Counted from the stretch's first letter, positions 48,926-58,643 are shown. The stretch is 64,000 nt of DNA from UBA4717 sp045577925 (GCA_045577925.1 JAZNJH010000025.1:40845-104844); one strand, 5' to 3'. Numbers and translations: made by a program. The notes: generated by a model not told the origin, from the letters alone.

Positions 48926-49942
48926 ATGAAAACAAAACTCGAAGAAATCAAGCTCGCGGCAAAGGCAGCGCTTGATGCAGAAGACTGCGACACCGAACAG
49001 GTGAGAATCCAGTATCTCGGCAAAAAAGGAGAGCTTACGGCGCTTCTCCGCTCGATGGGCTCGCTTTCACCCGAAGAGCGCCCGATAATGGGTCAGCTTG
49101 CAAATGAAGTTCGTGCCTACATTGAAGAGGCAATAGCCGCAAAAAAGAGCGAAGAGGGAGCAAAGGCTCTTGAAAAGAAGCTTCGCGAAGAAAGAATAGA
49201 CGTAACGCTTCCCTCAAAGAAGCCGTCTGTTGGCGCGCGCCATCCGCTTGCTATCACACAGCGCAAGCTTGAAAACATATTCCAAACTATGGGATTTGAC
49301 ATTGTTCACGGCCCTGAAGTAGAATACGACTATTACAATTTCAAGGCACTCAATATTCCCGAAAATCACCCTGCACGTGACACGCAGGATACCTTCTATA
49401 TCACGGATAATATACTGCTTCGTTCTCAGACCTCGCCCGTTCAGGCGCGCGTTATGGAAAAGCAGAAGCCACCGATAAGAATCATCTCTCCCGGACGCGT
49501 TTACCGCTCCGATGCTGTTGACGCAACTCACTCTCCCATGTTCCATCAGCTTGAGGGACTCGTTATTGATAAGAATATCACCATGAGCGACCTTAAGGGA
49601 ACGCTTGACACGTTTGCAAAAACCATGTTCGGCGAAGAAACGAGCGTGCGTTTCCGTCCTCACCACTTCCCGTTTACCGAGCCGTCAGCCGAGGTTGACG
49701 TTTCCTGCTTCGTATGTAAGGGCAAGGGCTGCCGTCTTTGCAAGGGCGAGGGTTGGATAGAGATCCTCGGAGCAGGTATGGTACACCCCAACGTGCTCAG
49801 AATTTGCGGAATTGATCCCGAAGAATACTCAGGCTTTGCTTTCGGTATGGGTATTGAGCGTATAGTTATGATCAAGTATGGTATTGACGATATGCGCTAC
49901 CTTTACGAAAACGACGTAAGATTCTTAAAGCAGTTCTCTTAA
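48926..49942 (+). CDS. pheS: Phenylalanyl-tRNA synthetase alpha subunit
   Basis: A 338-aa class II synthetase subunit: an N-terminal coiled coil, then HPLAITQRKLENIF, the motif-2 region RSQTSPVQARVME and FHQLEGLVIDK, a FRPHHFPFTEPSAEV signature and GMGIERIVMIKYG (motif 3). It binds Phe and ATP and forms the alpha2-beta2 enzyme with PheT. A Cys-rich zinc-like insertion CFVCKGKGCRLCKG is present, as in many Firmicute PheS. ATG 48926 lies just after GGAG; longer frames enter the T-box terminator. 25 bases ahead of pheT. Confidence 0.97.
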   Translation: MKTKLEEIKLAAKAALDAEDCDTEQVRIQYLGKKGELTALLRSMGSLSPEERPIMGQLANEVRAYIEEAIAAKKSEEGAKALEKKLREERIDVTLPSKKPSVGARHPLAITQRKLENIFQTMGFDIVHGPEVEYDYYNFKALNIPENHPARDTQDTFYITDNILLRSQTSPVQARVMEKQKPPIRIISPGRVYRSDAVDATHSPMFHQLEGLVIDKNITMSDLKGTLDTFAKTMFGEETSVRFRPHHFPFTEPSAEVDVSCFVCKGKGCRLCKGEGWIEILGAGMVHPNVLRICGIDPEEYSGFAFGMGIERIVMIKYGIDDMRYLYENDVRFLKQFS

Positions 49943-49967
49943 TTTGGAATGAACATGGAGGATAGAT

Positions 49968-52361
49968 ATGAAATTATCGCTTAAATGGGCGTCTGACTAC
50001 GTAGATCTTTCAAAGATGCCCTCTCTTAAAGATTATTCGGACAAGCTGACGTATATAGGTCAGAAGGTTGAAGGATACGAAACACTCGGCGCTGACATTG
50101 AAAACGTTAAAGTCGGTAAAATCGTAAGCATTGAAAAGCACCCCGATTCAGACCATATGGTAATCTGTCAGCTCGACTGCGGCGAAGGCGCACTTCGCCA
50201 GATAGTAACGGGCGCTCAGAACGTTTTTGATGGCGCACTCGTCCCTGCGGCAATCCCCCCGGCTAAGCTTCCGGGCGGCGTTACGATCAAGGACGGCAAG
50301 CTTCGTGGGGTTGAATCGCACGGGATGCTCTGCTCTATTGCCGAGCTCGGGCTCACCACCCATGACGTTCCCTACGCAGTTGAAGACGGTATACTCATAA
50401 TTGAAGAAGACTGCAAGCCGGGTGACGACATTCACGACGTTTACATGCTCACAGACGACGTTGTTGAATTTGAAATAACGTCAAACCGCCCCGACTGCCT
50501 TTCTGTGATCGGTCTTGCACGTGAATCTGCCGTATGCTACGGCACAAAGCTTATCGAACGTACACCTAAGGTGAATTTCACCAAAGGTGACAAGAATATA
50601 AACGACTATATCTCGGTTGAAATAAGCAATACCGAAAAATGCCCGAGATATACAGCGCGCGTTGTAAGAAACGTAAAGATTGCTCCCTCTCCGCTCTGGA
50701 TGAGAATGAGACTTCGCGCGGCAGGTGTTCGCCCTATCAACAATATCGTTGATATTACAAACTACGTTATGCTTGAATACGGTCATCCGATGCACGCGTT
50801 TGATTACAGCTGCCTTGAGGGTAGCCATATCAACGTAAGAGATGCCGCGGACGGTGAAAAGTTCATCTCGCTTGACAATGGCGAACATATCCTTGACAAG
50901 AACACTCTCGTTATTGCCGACGAAAAGAAGGCTGTTGCGCTTGCAGGTATCATGGGCGGTCTCAATAGCGAGATCAAGGACGACACACAGACGGTAGTAT
51001 TTGAGAGCGCTTGCTTTGAGGGAAGCACTGTAAGAATTTCCGCAAAGGCTCAGGGTATGCGTACAGAAAGCTCGGCAAGATTTGAAAAGGGCCTTGATGC
51101 TGAAAATACGCTTCCTGCAATTGACCGTGCATGCGAGCTCGTTGAGCTTCTCGGTGCAGGCGAGGTTGTTGAAGGTACGATAGACGTATATCCCGGCAAG
51201 AAGCAGCCTGTAAGAATACCGCTTGAAGTTAAAAAGATAAACGAATTCCTGGGACTTGACGTTGACGAGGCTTATATGAAAAACGCCCTTGAAACAATCG
51301 GCTTCAAGGTGGAAAACGGCATCGTTACATCCCCGAGCTTCAGAATAGACATCGAATGCATGAACGACCTTGCTGAAGAGGTGCTCCGCATTTACGGATA
51401 CGACACTATTGAAGCAACGAAATTCAAGGCTGAGGTAACACCCGGCAAAATCGGCGATGATTATGCATTCGAGCTTCTCTGCCACGATACGCTCGTTTCC
51501 GCAGGACTTTACGAGAGCGTTACGTTCTCGTTTATCAGCCCGAAGAATTATGACAAAATAGCTCTCCCGGCTGATTCAGCACTTCGCAGTTCAGTCGTTA
51601 TCACTAACCCGCTTGGTGAAGACACAAGTGTTATGAGAACAACAGCCGTTCCCTCAATGCTCGAGGTACTTGCACGTAACTGTAACTATCACGATGCAGG
51701 CGTTTCGATGTACGAAATGGCAACAATATATCTGCCTGATGAAGATAAGGAAAAGCTCCCCCGTGAACCCCGTCAGATAGTAATAGGCAAGCTCAAGGAC
51801 GGCGATTTCTACGACCTCAAGGGTGTTGTTGACGTTCTTCTTGAAAAAGCAGGCGTTGCTATCGAATACGTTGCAAATACAAGCAACCCGACCTATCACC
51901 CCGGCAGATGTGCAGACCTTGTTGCTTCAGACGGCAGAATAATAGGTACGATCGGCGAAATACATCCTAAGGTGCTTGAAAACTTCGGCATAAGCGCTCC
52001 TGCATATATCGCAGATATTTCGTTCGATACGCTCTTTGAGCTTTCAAATACAGAGCGCAGCTTTAAGGCTCTTCCCAAGTATCCTGCAGCTGTACGCGAC
52101 CTTGCATTCGTGTGTGATGATACTCTTGAAGTCGGTGCTATCGAAAAGGTTATAAAGATGGCTGACCGCAAGACAATCGAAAGCGTTGAGCTCTTTGACG
52201 TATACAAGGGACATCAGCTTGGGGACGACAAAAAGAGCGTTGCATTCAAGGTATCAATGAGAAGTGCTGATCACACACTCACAGTTGAAGAAGCTGATAA
52301 GATACTCAAGAAAATACTGACTCTGCTTGAAAGAGAACTCGGAATTACTCTTCGTAAATAA
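49968..52361 (+). CDS. pheT: Phenylalanyl-tRNA synthetase beta subunit
   Basis: A 797-aa subunit with an N-terminal tRNA-binding OB domain (VGKIVSIEKHPDSDHMVICQLD), the B3/B4 editing domain (NRPDCLSVIGLARE, RCPRYTAR-type segment), B5 (VRINEFLG-like and FRIDIECMNDLAEEVLRIYGYD) and a C-terminal ferredoxin-like anticodon domain (KYPAAVRDLAFV). It completes the PheRS tetramer and edits Tyr-tRNA-Phe. GGAGG before the ATG. Under T-box control with pheS; a strong terminator follows. Confidence 0.97.
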   Translation: MKLSLKWASDYVDLSKMPSLKDYSDKLTYIGQKVEGYETLGADIENVKVGKIVSIEKHPDSDHMVICQLDCGEGALRQIVTGAQNVFDGALVPAAIPPAKLPGGVTIKDGKLRGVESHGMLCSIAELGLTTHDVPYAVEDGILIIEEDCKPGDDIHDVYMLTDDVVEFEITSNRPDCLSVIGLARESAVCYGTKLIERTPKVNFTKGDKNINDYISVEISNTEKCPRYTARVVRNVKIAPSPLWMRMRLRAAGVRPINNIVDITNYVMLEYGHPMHAFDYSCLEGSHINVRDAADGEKFISLDNGEHILDKNTLVIADEKKAVALAGIMGGLNSEIKDDTQTVVFESACFEGSTVRISAKAQGMRTESSARFEKGLDAENTLPAIDRACELVELLGAGEVVEGTIDVYPGKKQPVRIPLEVKKINEFLGLDVDEAYMKNALETIGFKVENGIVTSPSFRIDIECMNDLAEEVLRIYGYDTIEATKFKAEVTPGKIGDDYAFELLCHDTLVSAGLYESVTFSFISPKNYDKIALPADSALRSSVVITNPLGEDTSVMRTTAVPSMLEVLARNCNYHDAGVSMYEMATIYLPDEDKEKLPREPRQIVIGKLKDGDFYDLKGVVDVLLEKAGVAIEYVANTSNPTYHPGRCADLVASDGRIIGTIGEIHPKVLENFGISAPAYIADISFDTLFELSNTERSFKALPKYPAAVRDLAFVCDDTLEVGAIEKVIKMADRKTIESVELFDVYKGHQLGDDKKSVAFKVSMRSADHTLTVEEADKILKKILTLLERELGITLRK

Positions 52362-52407
52362 TACCCATTATTTATTATAGTAAACTGTGTTAAGTTTTAT
52401 TTGAAAG

Positions 52408-52446
52408 TAACGGCTGACGAACTATTGTACGTCAGCCGTTATTTTT
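52408..52446 (+). terminator. Intrinsic terminator of pheST
   Basis: TAACGGCTGACG pairs with CGTCAGCCGTTA around a 10-base loop, followed by TTTTTC. Confidence 0.9.
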
Positions 52447-52663
52447 CATCCTTCGTACAGATAATAATTTTTTTATATAAAATCCTCCTTTTTAGATTTT
52501 TATCATTATGCCACTCCTTCCGACTTGTGTCAGCCATTTTTTGCCGTTTTTCACAAGGTTTATTCCCGATGTAAAACAGTTTATAATTAATTATAGGCAA
52601 AATCAGAGGACACAAAATGATAAATTTATATGCGTATATCATATGGAAAGGGGGAGTACTATT

Positions 52664-52894
52664 ATGGACAAAACATACTTAATTAAATACAAAAATCTTG
52701 GACTTAACATATCTTATTTCAGAAAAAGCCGCGGCTATACTCAGTTAGAGCTTGCAGAGATCCTTGGAATAGACAGAAGCCATATGAGTGCGATCGAGCT
52801 TGCAAACGTGGGAGTTTCCCTCGATGTGATATTTAAGCTTTGCGAAGCACTGAGTGTTTCCGAAAAACAACTTTTCGACTTCAGATTGCCTTAA
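52664..52894 (+). CDS. Small XRE-family regulator (76 aa)
   Basis: It consists of a single Cro/C1 helix-turn-helix (LNISYFRKSRGYTQLELAEIL, recognition helix RSHMSAIE, then SLDVIFKLCEALSV) and nothing else of note. ATG 52664 has GGGGGAG 7 bases upstream; the longer frame begins in the terminator of pheT and is rejected. A TATAAT at 52582-52587 could be its -10. Ends at a 20-bp terminator. The targets are unknown; no CACAAATTTGTG palindrome is found near it. Confidence 0.82.
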   Translation: MDKTYLIKYKNLGLNISYFRKSRGYTQLELAEILGIDRSHMSAIELANVGVSLDVIFKLCEALSVSEKQLFDFRLP

Positions 52895-52939
52895 ATAAAG
52901 AAAATCTCCCGTTTACATTACGGGAGATTTTCTTTATTT
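52893..52939. terminator. Bidirectional terminator
   Basis: A perfect 20-bp stem (AAATAAAGAAAATCTCCCGT and complement) with a TTACATT loop, overlapping the stop codons of both converging genes. Confidence 0.93.
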
Positions 52940-53404
52940 TCTTGAGCACTTCTCTGCATCAATCGCAAGAGTGAACATCAAAGCATCAATGGCATGCTCG
53001 GGATTTGCCACGTCTATAACGTATGTATCGGTAAAATTGAAAAGCTCCTTGCTTACGGTTGCAACAATAAAGCCCTGTGCATCCTTTATGGTATAGTCCC
53101 ATTCAAATATGTCGCCCGATACCTGCCAGCCGTTAAAATCTATGTTGTAGCTTGGAGAAAAAAGAGAAAACTGTTTGGAAATGTATCCTGCAAGCACATC
53201 GTTTTTGTATATTCCGAATCTCGGAAGAAAGGTAAATACTTCTCTTTTAACAGTTCCTATGTGTTCTCCCACTTTATTAAGAATGTGCAGTGTATGAGTA
53301 AAAGCAAGCTTGCCCTCAACGGTGAAAACCGTATCGCCTGATTCATCATATATATCGTAGCTATCAAGCCACGAAAAAAATCTTTGTTTGAATAAAAGCT
53401 TCAC
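52934..53404 (-). CDS. LURP-one-related (tubby-like fold) protein
   Basis: A 156-aa protein with the beta-barrel pattern of the LURP-one/YxjI family: FSWLDSYDIYDESG, VFTVEGKLAFTHTLHI, DAQGFIVATVSKE and DTYVIDVANPEHAI. Bacterial members have no assigned function; the fold resembles tubby C-terminal domains that bind phosphoinositides in eukaryotes. No signal peptide. It is 4 bases from the AI-2E family gene upstream and is probably cotranscribed with it. Confidence 0.85.
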   Translation of the reverse strand: MKLLFKQRFFSWLDSYDIYDESGDTVFTVEGKLAFTHTLHILNKVGEHIGTVKREVFTFLPRFGIYKNDVLAGYISKQFSLFSPSYNIDFNGWQVSGDIFEWDYTIKDAQGFIVATVSKELFNFTDTYVIDVANPEHAIDALMFTLAIDAEKCSRK

Positions 53405-53408
53405 CTGT

Positions 53409-54530
53409 TTACTTTTCCCCCTTTAAAGATTTGTTTCTCTTTGCCACGTCTGCAGAAAGTATGGTATATACAACCGAGACAAGCGGAATAAAGAGTATCA
53501 TACCGATAATACCGAAAAGCTCTCCGCCAACGTATACAGCAAGCAAAGTCCAGAGCGCCGGAAGTCCTACCGAACGGCCAACTATTTTAGGATATATAAG
53601 ATTACCTTCTATCTGCTGAATAACAAGAAAAGCAATTACAAATATCATAGCGCTTTTCACGTCTATCAGCACGATAAGGAATGCTCCGACTGCGCATGAA
53701 ATAAAAGCTCCGAAATAAGGAATAAGCGCAAACACGGCCGTCAGCGCAGATATAACTCCCGCATAAGGAAGTCTGAGTATAAGCATTGTTATTAACAGCA
53801 GTACTCCCAGAATCAGCGCCTCTAAAAATTGAACCGATAAGAATCTCTTGAACGTAGAATTCAGTGTGGAAAAGAAATAAACGATCTTATCGCTCACGCT
53901 TTTACTTGTGTATGCACAAGCCAGACTTTTAAGCTGATTTGACAGTTTTTTCTTGCCTGAGAGAATATATATGCAGATAACAAGCGATATTACCGCCATA
54001 AAAACTCCGCCTGTTATCGCGCCTGCCGCACCTATTACGGTTGTAAATATCTGTCCGATTCCGGGAACAACCTTTTGAGTTAAAAAACTGAGGTCAAATT
54101 TTTCAAGCACACTCTGGAGGCTTCCAAGCTCTACACCAAGCTTGGAAGCAACATCTGTTATTGCTCCCCAATTTTTCTCAATAGATGACTTTATTATCGG
54201 CACCGTTGAAGCAAATTGCGGTACAACGAGTATTATTACAAGCGATATAAATGCTATTACAACAATAAATGACAGTATCAGGCTTATAGTGCTGACAACA
54301 GAATCCTTGGGCACTCGCTTTTTAAAAAGGCCTCTTATTCCTTTTTCGATCGCACACATTATAACGTTAATGACTGCTGCTGCAAGTCCTCCGTAAACAA
54401 GGGGCGAGATTATTCCGATTCCGCTTTTAAATACAGATGCAACAACATTAAAGTTTACAAGCCCAACGTACAGAACCACAGCAATGCAAACTATTAAAAG
54501 TATCTGTTTGAAGCTAAGTCTTTTTTCCAT
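53409..54530 (-). CDS. AI-2E/PerM family membrane protein
   Basis: A 373-aa polytopic protein with the family pattern: two N-terminal helices, a cytoplasmic Arg/Lys region, a long extracytoplasmic segment (Ser/Lys-rich, about 105-160), then five helices with the ALIPYFGAFISCAVG motif and the QQIEGNLIYPKIVGRSVGLPAL signature. The family exports small molecules or ions in different bacteria (AI-2, sodium); the substrate cannot be predicted. AAAGG precedes ATG 54530. Likely cotranscribed with the LURP-one gene. Confidence 0.88.
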   Translation of the reverse strand: MEKRLSFKQILLIVCIAVVLYVGLVNFNVVASVFKSGIGIISPLVYGGLAAAVINVIMCAIEKGIRGLFKKRVPKDSVVSTISLILSFIVVIAFISLVIILVVPQFASTVPIIKSSIEKNWGAITDVASKLGVELGSLQSVLEKFDLSFLTQKVVPGIGQIFTTVIGAAGAITGGVFMAVISLVICIYILSGKKKLSNQLKSLACAYTSKSVSDKIVYFFSTLNSTFKRFLSVQFLEALILGVLLLITMLILRLPYAGVISALTAVFALIPYFGAFISCAVGAFLIVLIDVKSAMIFVIAFLVIQQIEGNLIYPKIVGRSVGLPALWTLLAVYVGGELFGIIGMILFIPLVSVVYTILSADVAKRNKSLKGEK

Positions 54531-54556
54531 TTTATATTGCCTTTCTTTCGTACATG

Positions 54557-55459
54557 TTATTTCCCAACTGTATATCTTTCATAATAAAACAAATACTGTT
54601 GTGCTATGCCTGCGTATTTTCCAAGCTTTTTTATATCAAGTCCGCCAGGATAATACTTATCAAGTATACGATTCACCCAAACGTCTATCGGAAAAGCGTC
54701 ATATTTATCAAGCGAAAACAAGAGAGCACATGCCGCAACCTTTGGCCCGACTCCCTTTATTTTGCAAAGCTCATTTTCGGCTTGCTGAGTGTTAAACCTA
54801 CTCAGAGCTTCAAGATCGATTTCACCCGAAGCTACCTTTATTGCCGCATCGTATATGTATTTGGCGCGAAAGCCTGTGCCGAGTTTAAAAATTCCGTCAA
54901 CGCCGGCATCAATCAGCGCCTGCGGCTCGGGAAAGCTGTAATATGTATTCCCCTCAAGCTCTACGGGCTTTCCGTATTTTTCGCACATGGCTGAAATAAT
55001 CTTACGTATGCGGGGAATATTGTTATTCTGCGATATAATAAAAGAGCATAAGCACTCCCATTTTTCCTGCCTTAAAAGTCTTATTCCACCGCCGCACTCA
55101 GCCGCTTTTTCAAAAATTCCACTATCCGACTGAAGATTAAAATTATGTATCAGTTCAGATTTAATAGCAGAATAATCGGTATCAATCGCAAGATAGTGTT
55201 TCCAGATGTTTTCATAATCGTTTATATCAGAATTTATAATGATAAGGTTGTCCTTATCCTGCCTGAACTCAACGTATTTACCAAAGGCAACACCGCATAC
55301 GTGATACGGGTCATCGCCTTTTGGGGTAAATCTGAAGCATTGTCCGCAATCGAATATCTGCGAAACGTCAAAATCTGAAAGTCCGCATATCTTAACGCCG
55401 GGTACACCCGACACGGTTATTTCACTTATTTGATTTTTTTCATACGTATGCCTGCTCAT
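54557..55459 (-). CDS. 8-oxoguanine DNA glycosylase (OGG1 type)
   Basis: A 300-aa base-excision repair enzyme. The N-terminal OGG_N domain begins around residue 25 (FDCGQCFRF), and the HhH-GPD domain has IISQNNNIPRIRKII, the helix-hairpin-helix IKGVGPKVAACALLFSLDKYDAFPIDVWV with catalytic Lys and Asp both present, and a final YLFYYER. It should remove 8-oxoG opposite C and nick by beta-elimination. GAGG is before ATG 55459. Clustered with but not cotranscribed with the uracil-DNA glycosylase at 57124. Confidence 0.9.
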   Translation of the reverse strand: MSRHTYEKNQISEITVSGVPGVKICGLSDFDVSQIFDCGQCFRFTPKGDDPYHVCGVAFGKYVEFRQDKDNLIIINSDINDYENIWKHYLAIDTDYSAIKSELIHNFNLQSDSGIFEKAAECGGGIRLLRQEKWECLCSFIISQNNNIPRIRKIISAMCEKYGKPVELEGNTYYSFPEPQALIDAGVDGIFKLGTGFRAKYIYDAAIKVASGEIDLEALSRFNTQQAENELCKIKGVGPKVAACALLFSLDKYDAFPIDVWVNRILDKYYPGGLDIKKLGKYAGIAQQYLFYYERYTVGK

Positions 55460-55487
55460 ACTAAAACCTCAAAATAAACGAATTGTA

Positions 55488-55516
55488 TTGCAAATAAGTT
55501 TTATTTGTTATATAAT
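55488..55516 (+). promoter_or_regulatory. Promoter of the DUF6062-like gene
   Basis: TTGCAA (55488-55493)-17-TATAAT (55511-55516). Confidence 0.7.
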
Positions 55517-55558
55517 AATTAAAATAGCTTAATACGCAATAAGGAAAAGGAATTAACC

Positions 55559-56266
55559 ATGGAACAGATCTACACCATACCCGTTAATGAGGCGTTTGAC
55601 AAATCTATTGAAGCTCCTGAATGCGGATGCCCGTTCTGCACTCTTTATAAAAAACTGCAAAGCGAATATCTCGAGCTTATTCTCGGCGCATCGATGATGG
55701 AACCCGACGTAAGAATAAAAACAAACAAGCTCGGTTTCTGCAACGATCACTACAACATGATGTTTGTTCGCAAAAACCGCCTCGGACTTGCCCTTATGCT
55801 TGAAAGCCACATGGACGAGCTCAGAGATGACGTAGATAAGAAGTTTTTAAACCTTTTCCCCGGAGAAAATGCAAGACGCCGTATAACCGAGCTTGACAAA
55901 AGCTGTTATATCTGCGATAAAATAGACTTTTCGATAACAAAAATGTTTGAAACCACTCTGCTTTTATACGAAAGAGACGGTGAATTCAAAAAGAAGTTCT
56001 GCGCCGAACCTTATTTCTGTATTCCTCATTTCAATAAGCTCATTACCCTTGCAAAAGCAAAGATGCCAAAAAAACTGTATAATGATTTTTATGAAGACGC
56101 ATCACGCGTTACCTTTAACTATTTCGACGCTCTCAGGTCAGACGTTAAGCACTTTATAAAAAAGTTTGATTATAGATATGAGGACGAGCCGTGGGGGAAC
56201 TCAAAGGACAGCGTCGAGCGCGCTATAAAGTTTCTTGGCTCAGACGGTGCAGACGACGTTAAATAG
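55559..56266 (+). CDS. DUF6062-like Cys-rich protein
   Basis: A 235-aa cytosolic protein with three pairs of metal-ligand motifs: CGCPFC near residue 22, GFCNDHY, CYICDK and PYFCIPHF, in a helical background. The pattern matches the DUF6062 family of Clostridia, of unknown function; the Cys/His sets suggest zinc or a metal cluster. AAAAGG before the ATG. Monocistronic with its own promoter; no terminator with a clear T run follows, but a short TTTTTATAG is just after the stop. Confidence 0.75.
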   Translation: MEQIYTIPVNEAFDKSIEAPECGCPFCTLYKKLQSEYLELILGASMMEPDVRIKTNKLGFCNDHYNMMFVRKNRLGLALMLESHMDELRDDVDKKFLNLFPGENARRRITELDKSCYICDKIDFSITKMFETTLLLYERDGEFKKKFCAEPYFCIPHFNKLITLAKAKMPKKLYNDFYEDASRVTFNYFDALRSDVKHFIKKFDYRYEDEPWGNSKDSVERAIKFLGSDGADDVK

Positions 56267-56424
56267 TCCTTTTTATAGTATTTTATCATTAAATTCCTCA
56301 AGTGTCAACAAAATTATAATCTCACAAACAAGCATAACCCGATAAAAATACGGAAGCGGCGGAAAAAGGCGGTTTATCAGAGCGTTTGTTTCCGCATATT
56401 GCCCTATTTGGAGTTAATTTAAGG

Positions 56425-56454
56425 GTGACAAAGCACCTCGTGTTCGCTTATAAT
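56425..56454 (+). promoter_or_regulatory. Promoter of the MecA-like operon
   Basis: GTGACA (56425-56430)-18-TATAAT (56449-56454). Transcription near 56461 leaves about 30 bases before the chosen start. Confidence 0.6.
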
Positions 56455-56491
56455 AATAGTGTATTCATTTTATCGAACGGACGGTGATATT

Positions 56492-57091
56492 TTGGAGCTT
56501 ATTATGATCAACTCCGAGAAAATAAAAATCATGCTTACACGTGAAGACATGACCAAATATAATATACATATGTATTCTCTCGGGCACACCGGAAGCGCGA
56601 TAAAGGAGGCGTTCGGCGAGGTCCTGAGCGATATAAAAACACGCACCGGTTTTGATACTCTCTCGGCTAAAACCATACTGCAGGTATATCCGTCCAGAGA
56701 CGGCGGTTGCGAGGTGTACATAACACGGTTAAAAAACGACTTGAAGCTCAAAAATGATGAAAAGCATGAGTCTTTAGGGCAAGGCACAAATATAACTGTA
56801 AAACGCTGGCTTGAAAAGGTAATTTTCTCTTTTGAAAAGCTCACGGATGCTATTGATGCCTGTCGTTTACTCGTTTTATCGGGATATGATAGGTCAAGCA
56901 GCCTATATTTGTGTGAAAACACATACTATCTTTTTCTCGAAACGGAAATAAAGCCGAAGGGCAAATACGATGAATTAACGTGTCTTTGCGATTTCGGAAA
57001 AAGGCTTGAATGCAAAATAACACAGGCCTTTATTTGCGAACACGGAGAGTTGATCATACCCAAAAGGGCCGTTGAGGCACTTGCATTATAA
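56492..57091 (+). CDS. MecA-like adaptor protein
   Basis: A 199-aa protein with the MecA N-terminal pattern (INSEKIKIMLTREDMTKYNI, then IKTRTGFDTLSAKTILQVYPSRDGGCEVYITRL), a linker, and a C-terminal half (FEKLTDAIDACRLL, LYLCENTYYLFLE, EHGELIIP). MecA delivers proteins such as ComK to ClpCP (family knowledge). TTG 56492 is chosen because GGTGA is 5 bases upstream and the family starts 5 residues before IN; ATG 56504 with GGAG is the alternative. A GTG at 56459 would precede transcription. Heads a run of three co-oriented genes. Confidence 0.78.
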   Translation: MELIMINSEKIKIMLTREDMTKYNIHMYSLGHTGSAIKEAFGEVLSDIKTRTGFDTLSAKTILQVYPSRDGGCEVYITRLKNDLKLKNDEKHESLGQGTNITVKRWLEKVIFSFEKLTDAIDACRLLVLSGYDRSSSLYLCENTYYLFLETEIKPKGKYDELTCLCDFGKRLECKITQAFICEHGELIIPKRAVEALAL

Positions 57092-57123
57092 TTACAAAAA
57101 CGGAAATAATAAAGGACGTTACA

Positions 57124-57693
57124 ATGCTTTCTCAAATATTTCAAAAATGCAAAAGCTGCAGTGCCTGCGAGCTTTTCAAAACCAAAACAAATACAGTTTT
57201 CGGCTGCGGAAGGGAAAACGCCGACTTAATGTTCGTTGGCGAAGCGCCCGGTGAGGTCGAGGACCAAAGCGGTATACCGTTCGTAGGTCCTGCAGGCAAG
57301 CTTTTTGACAAATATCTTGAATACGTCGGTATTGAACGCGATGAGGTGTATATTGCAAACATATTAAAGTGCAGGCCACCGAAAAACCGCGATCCGCTTC
57401 CCGAAGAGGAGGAAGCATGCATAGGATATCTGCGCGAGCAGGTACGCACTATCAAGCCGAAGATCATTGTGTGTCTTGGCAGGGTGGCGGCAAAAAGACT
57501 CATAAATCCCGATTTCCGCATAACTAAAGAGCACGGCATATGGTTTGATAAGCCGGGCTTTAAGATGTGCGCAGTCTATCACCCGTCGGCACTTTTGCGC
57601 GACAGTGCAAAAAAAGCAGATATGCTATCCGATATGAAGATGATAAAAGAAGTATACGACAAGATAAAGAATAGTCAGATCCAAGGAGAATAA
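57124..57693 (+). CDS. Type-4 uracil-DNA glycosylase (Fe-S)
   Basis: A 189-aa family 4 UDG. The Cys set for a [4Fe-4S] cluster is visible (Cys12, 15, 83, 99), along with GEAPGEVEDQSGIPFVGPAGKL (uracil-binding and catalytic loop), RPPKNRDP and the YHPSALLR motif. It removes uracil from DNA. AAAGGACG before the ATG. Only 2 bases separate its stop from the AEC transporter start, so the two are cotranscribed, probably with the MecA-like gene. Confidence 0.92.
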   Translation: MLSQIFQKCKSCSACELFKTKTNTVFGCGRENADLMFVGEAPGEVEDQSGIPFVGPAGKLFDKYLEYVGIERDEVYIANILKCRPPKNRDPLPEEEEACIGYLREQVRTIKPKIIVCLGRVAAKRLINPDFRITKEHGIWFDKPGFKMCAVYHPSALLRDSAKKADMLSDMKMIKEVYDKIKNSQIQGE

Positions 57694-57695
57694 AA

Positions 57696-58637
57696 ATGTC
57701 AGCGATACTGCTTAAAACAATGCTAACGATGCTTTTCATCTGCGCGGCAGGATACGTTGCCCGCAAGGCAGGAATTATCGACTCCGCTTTTTCAAAAAAG
57801 CTTTCAACGCTTATTATTAAGATAGGGCAGCCTTTTCTTATAATCGCGGCAATAATCGGCACAGAATATTCGCGCGAAAAGCTTATTTCAGGCTTTGCAG
57901 TTATCGGTATCGGCACAGTCTGCCACGCTGTAATGGCGCTTATCGCCGTTATATATTCAAGGCATATCAAAGACATGAATGAAGCGAAAATCACCAAATT
58001 TTCGCTCGTTTTTGCAAACTGCGGATTTTTAGGTCTGCCCGTTGTAGGCGCGCTGCTCGGTGACGAAGGCCTTTTCTATGGCGCGTTCTATCAGATACCC
58101 TTTCAGCTTTTCGTATGGAGCTACGGTATGATAGTATTTGCACGCGGCAGAAATGACATCAAAATAAATCCGAAAAGCCTTATACTCAACTACGGTATGA
58201 TACCCTGCTTTATAGGTATCGTTCTGTATATACTGAAGCCTTATTTCGTTTTGCCTGAATTTTTAGTAAGCACCTGCGACTATTTAGGCTCGCTCTGCAC
58301 GCCCGTGTCACAGCTCATAATCGGAGGCCTTATAGCCGTTCAGCCAATAAGAAAACTGTTTAAAGGCACAAAGAAGTACGTGGTAAGCTTCATAAAGCTG
58401 ATAGTATTCCCTATCCTGTTTGCGCTCATATGCAAGCTTCTTGGTGTAGACGAAACGATGACGATATTCATCGTAACCATGAGCGCACTTCCCTGTGCAA
58501 CAAACTCTGTAATGTTCGGCGAGATGTACGACATTGACCCTGAATATGCGGCGCACATAGTCAGCCTGACCTCGATATTATCGGTAGCAACGATACCGCT
58601 TGTAGTGTCGATTGCCGAAAAGATAATAATGATGTGA
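57696..58637 (+). CDS. AEC (auxin efflux carrier) family transporter
   Basis: A 313-aa membrane protein with ten predicted helices in two repeats of five, a motif FANCGFLGLPVVGALLGDEGLFYG in the fourth helix region and a late SALPCATNSVMFGEMYD, typical of bacterial AEC permeases. Bacterial members export organic acids or amino acids; the substrate here is not inferable. AAGGAG before the ATG. Third gene of the MecA-like/UDG/AEC run, ended by a bidirectional terminator. Confidence 0.88.
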   Translation: MSAILLKTMLTMLFICAAGYVARKAGIIDSAFSKKLSTLIIKIGQPFLIIAAIIGTEYSREKLISGFAVIGIGTVCHAVMALIAVIYSRHIKDMNEAKITKFSLVFANCGFLGLPVVGALLGDEGLFYGAFYQIPFQLFVWSYGMIVFARGRNDIKINPKSLILNYGMIPCFIGIVLYILKPYFVLPEFLVSTCDYLGSLCTPVSQLIIGGLIAVQPIRKLFKGTKKYVVSFIKLIVFPILFALICKLLGVDETMTIFIVTMSALPCATNSVMFGEMYDIDPEYAAHIVSLTSILSVATIPLVVSIAEKIIMM

Positions 58638-58643
58638 TAAAGT

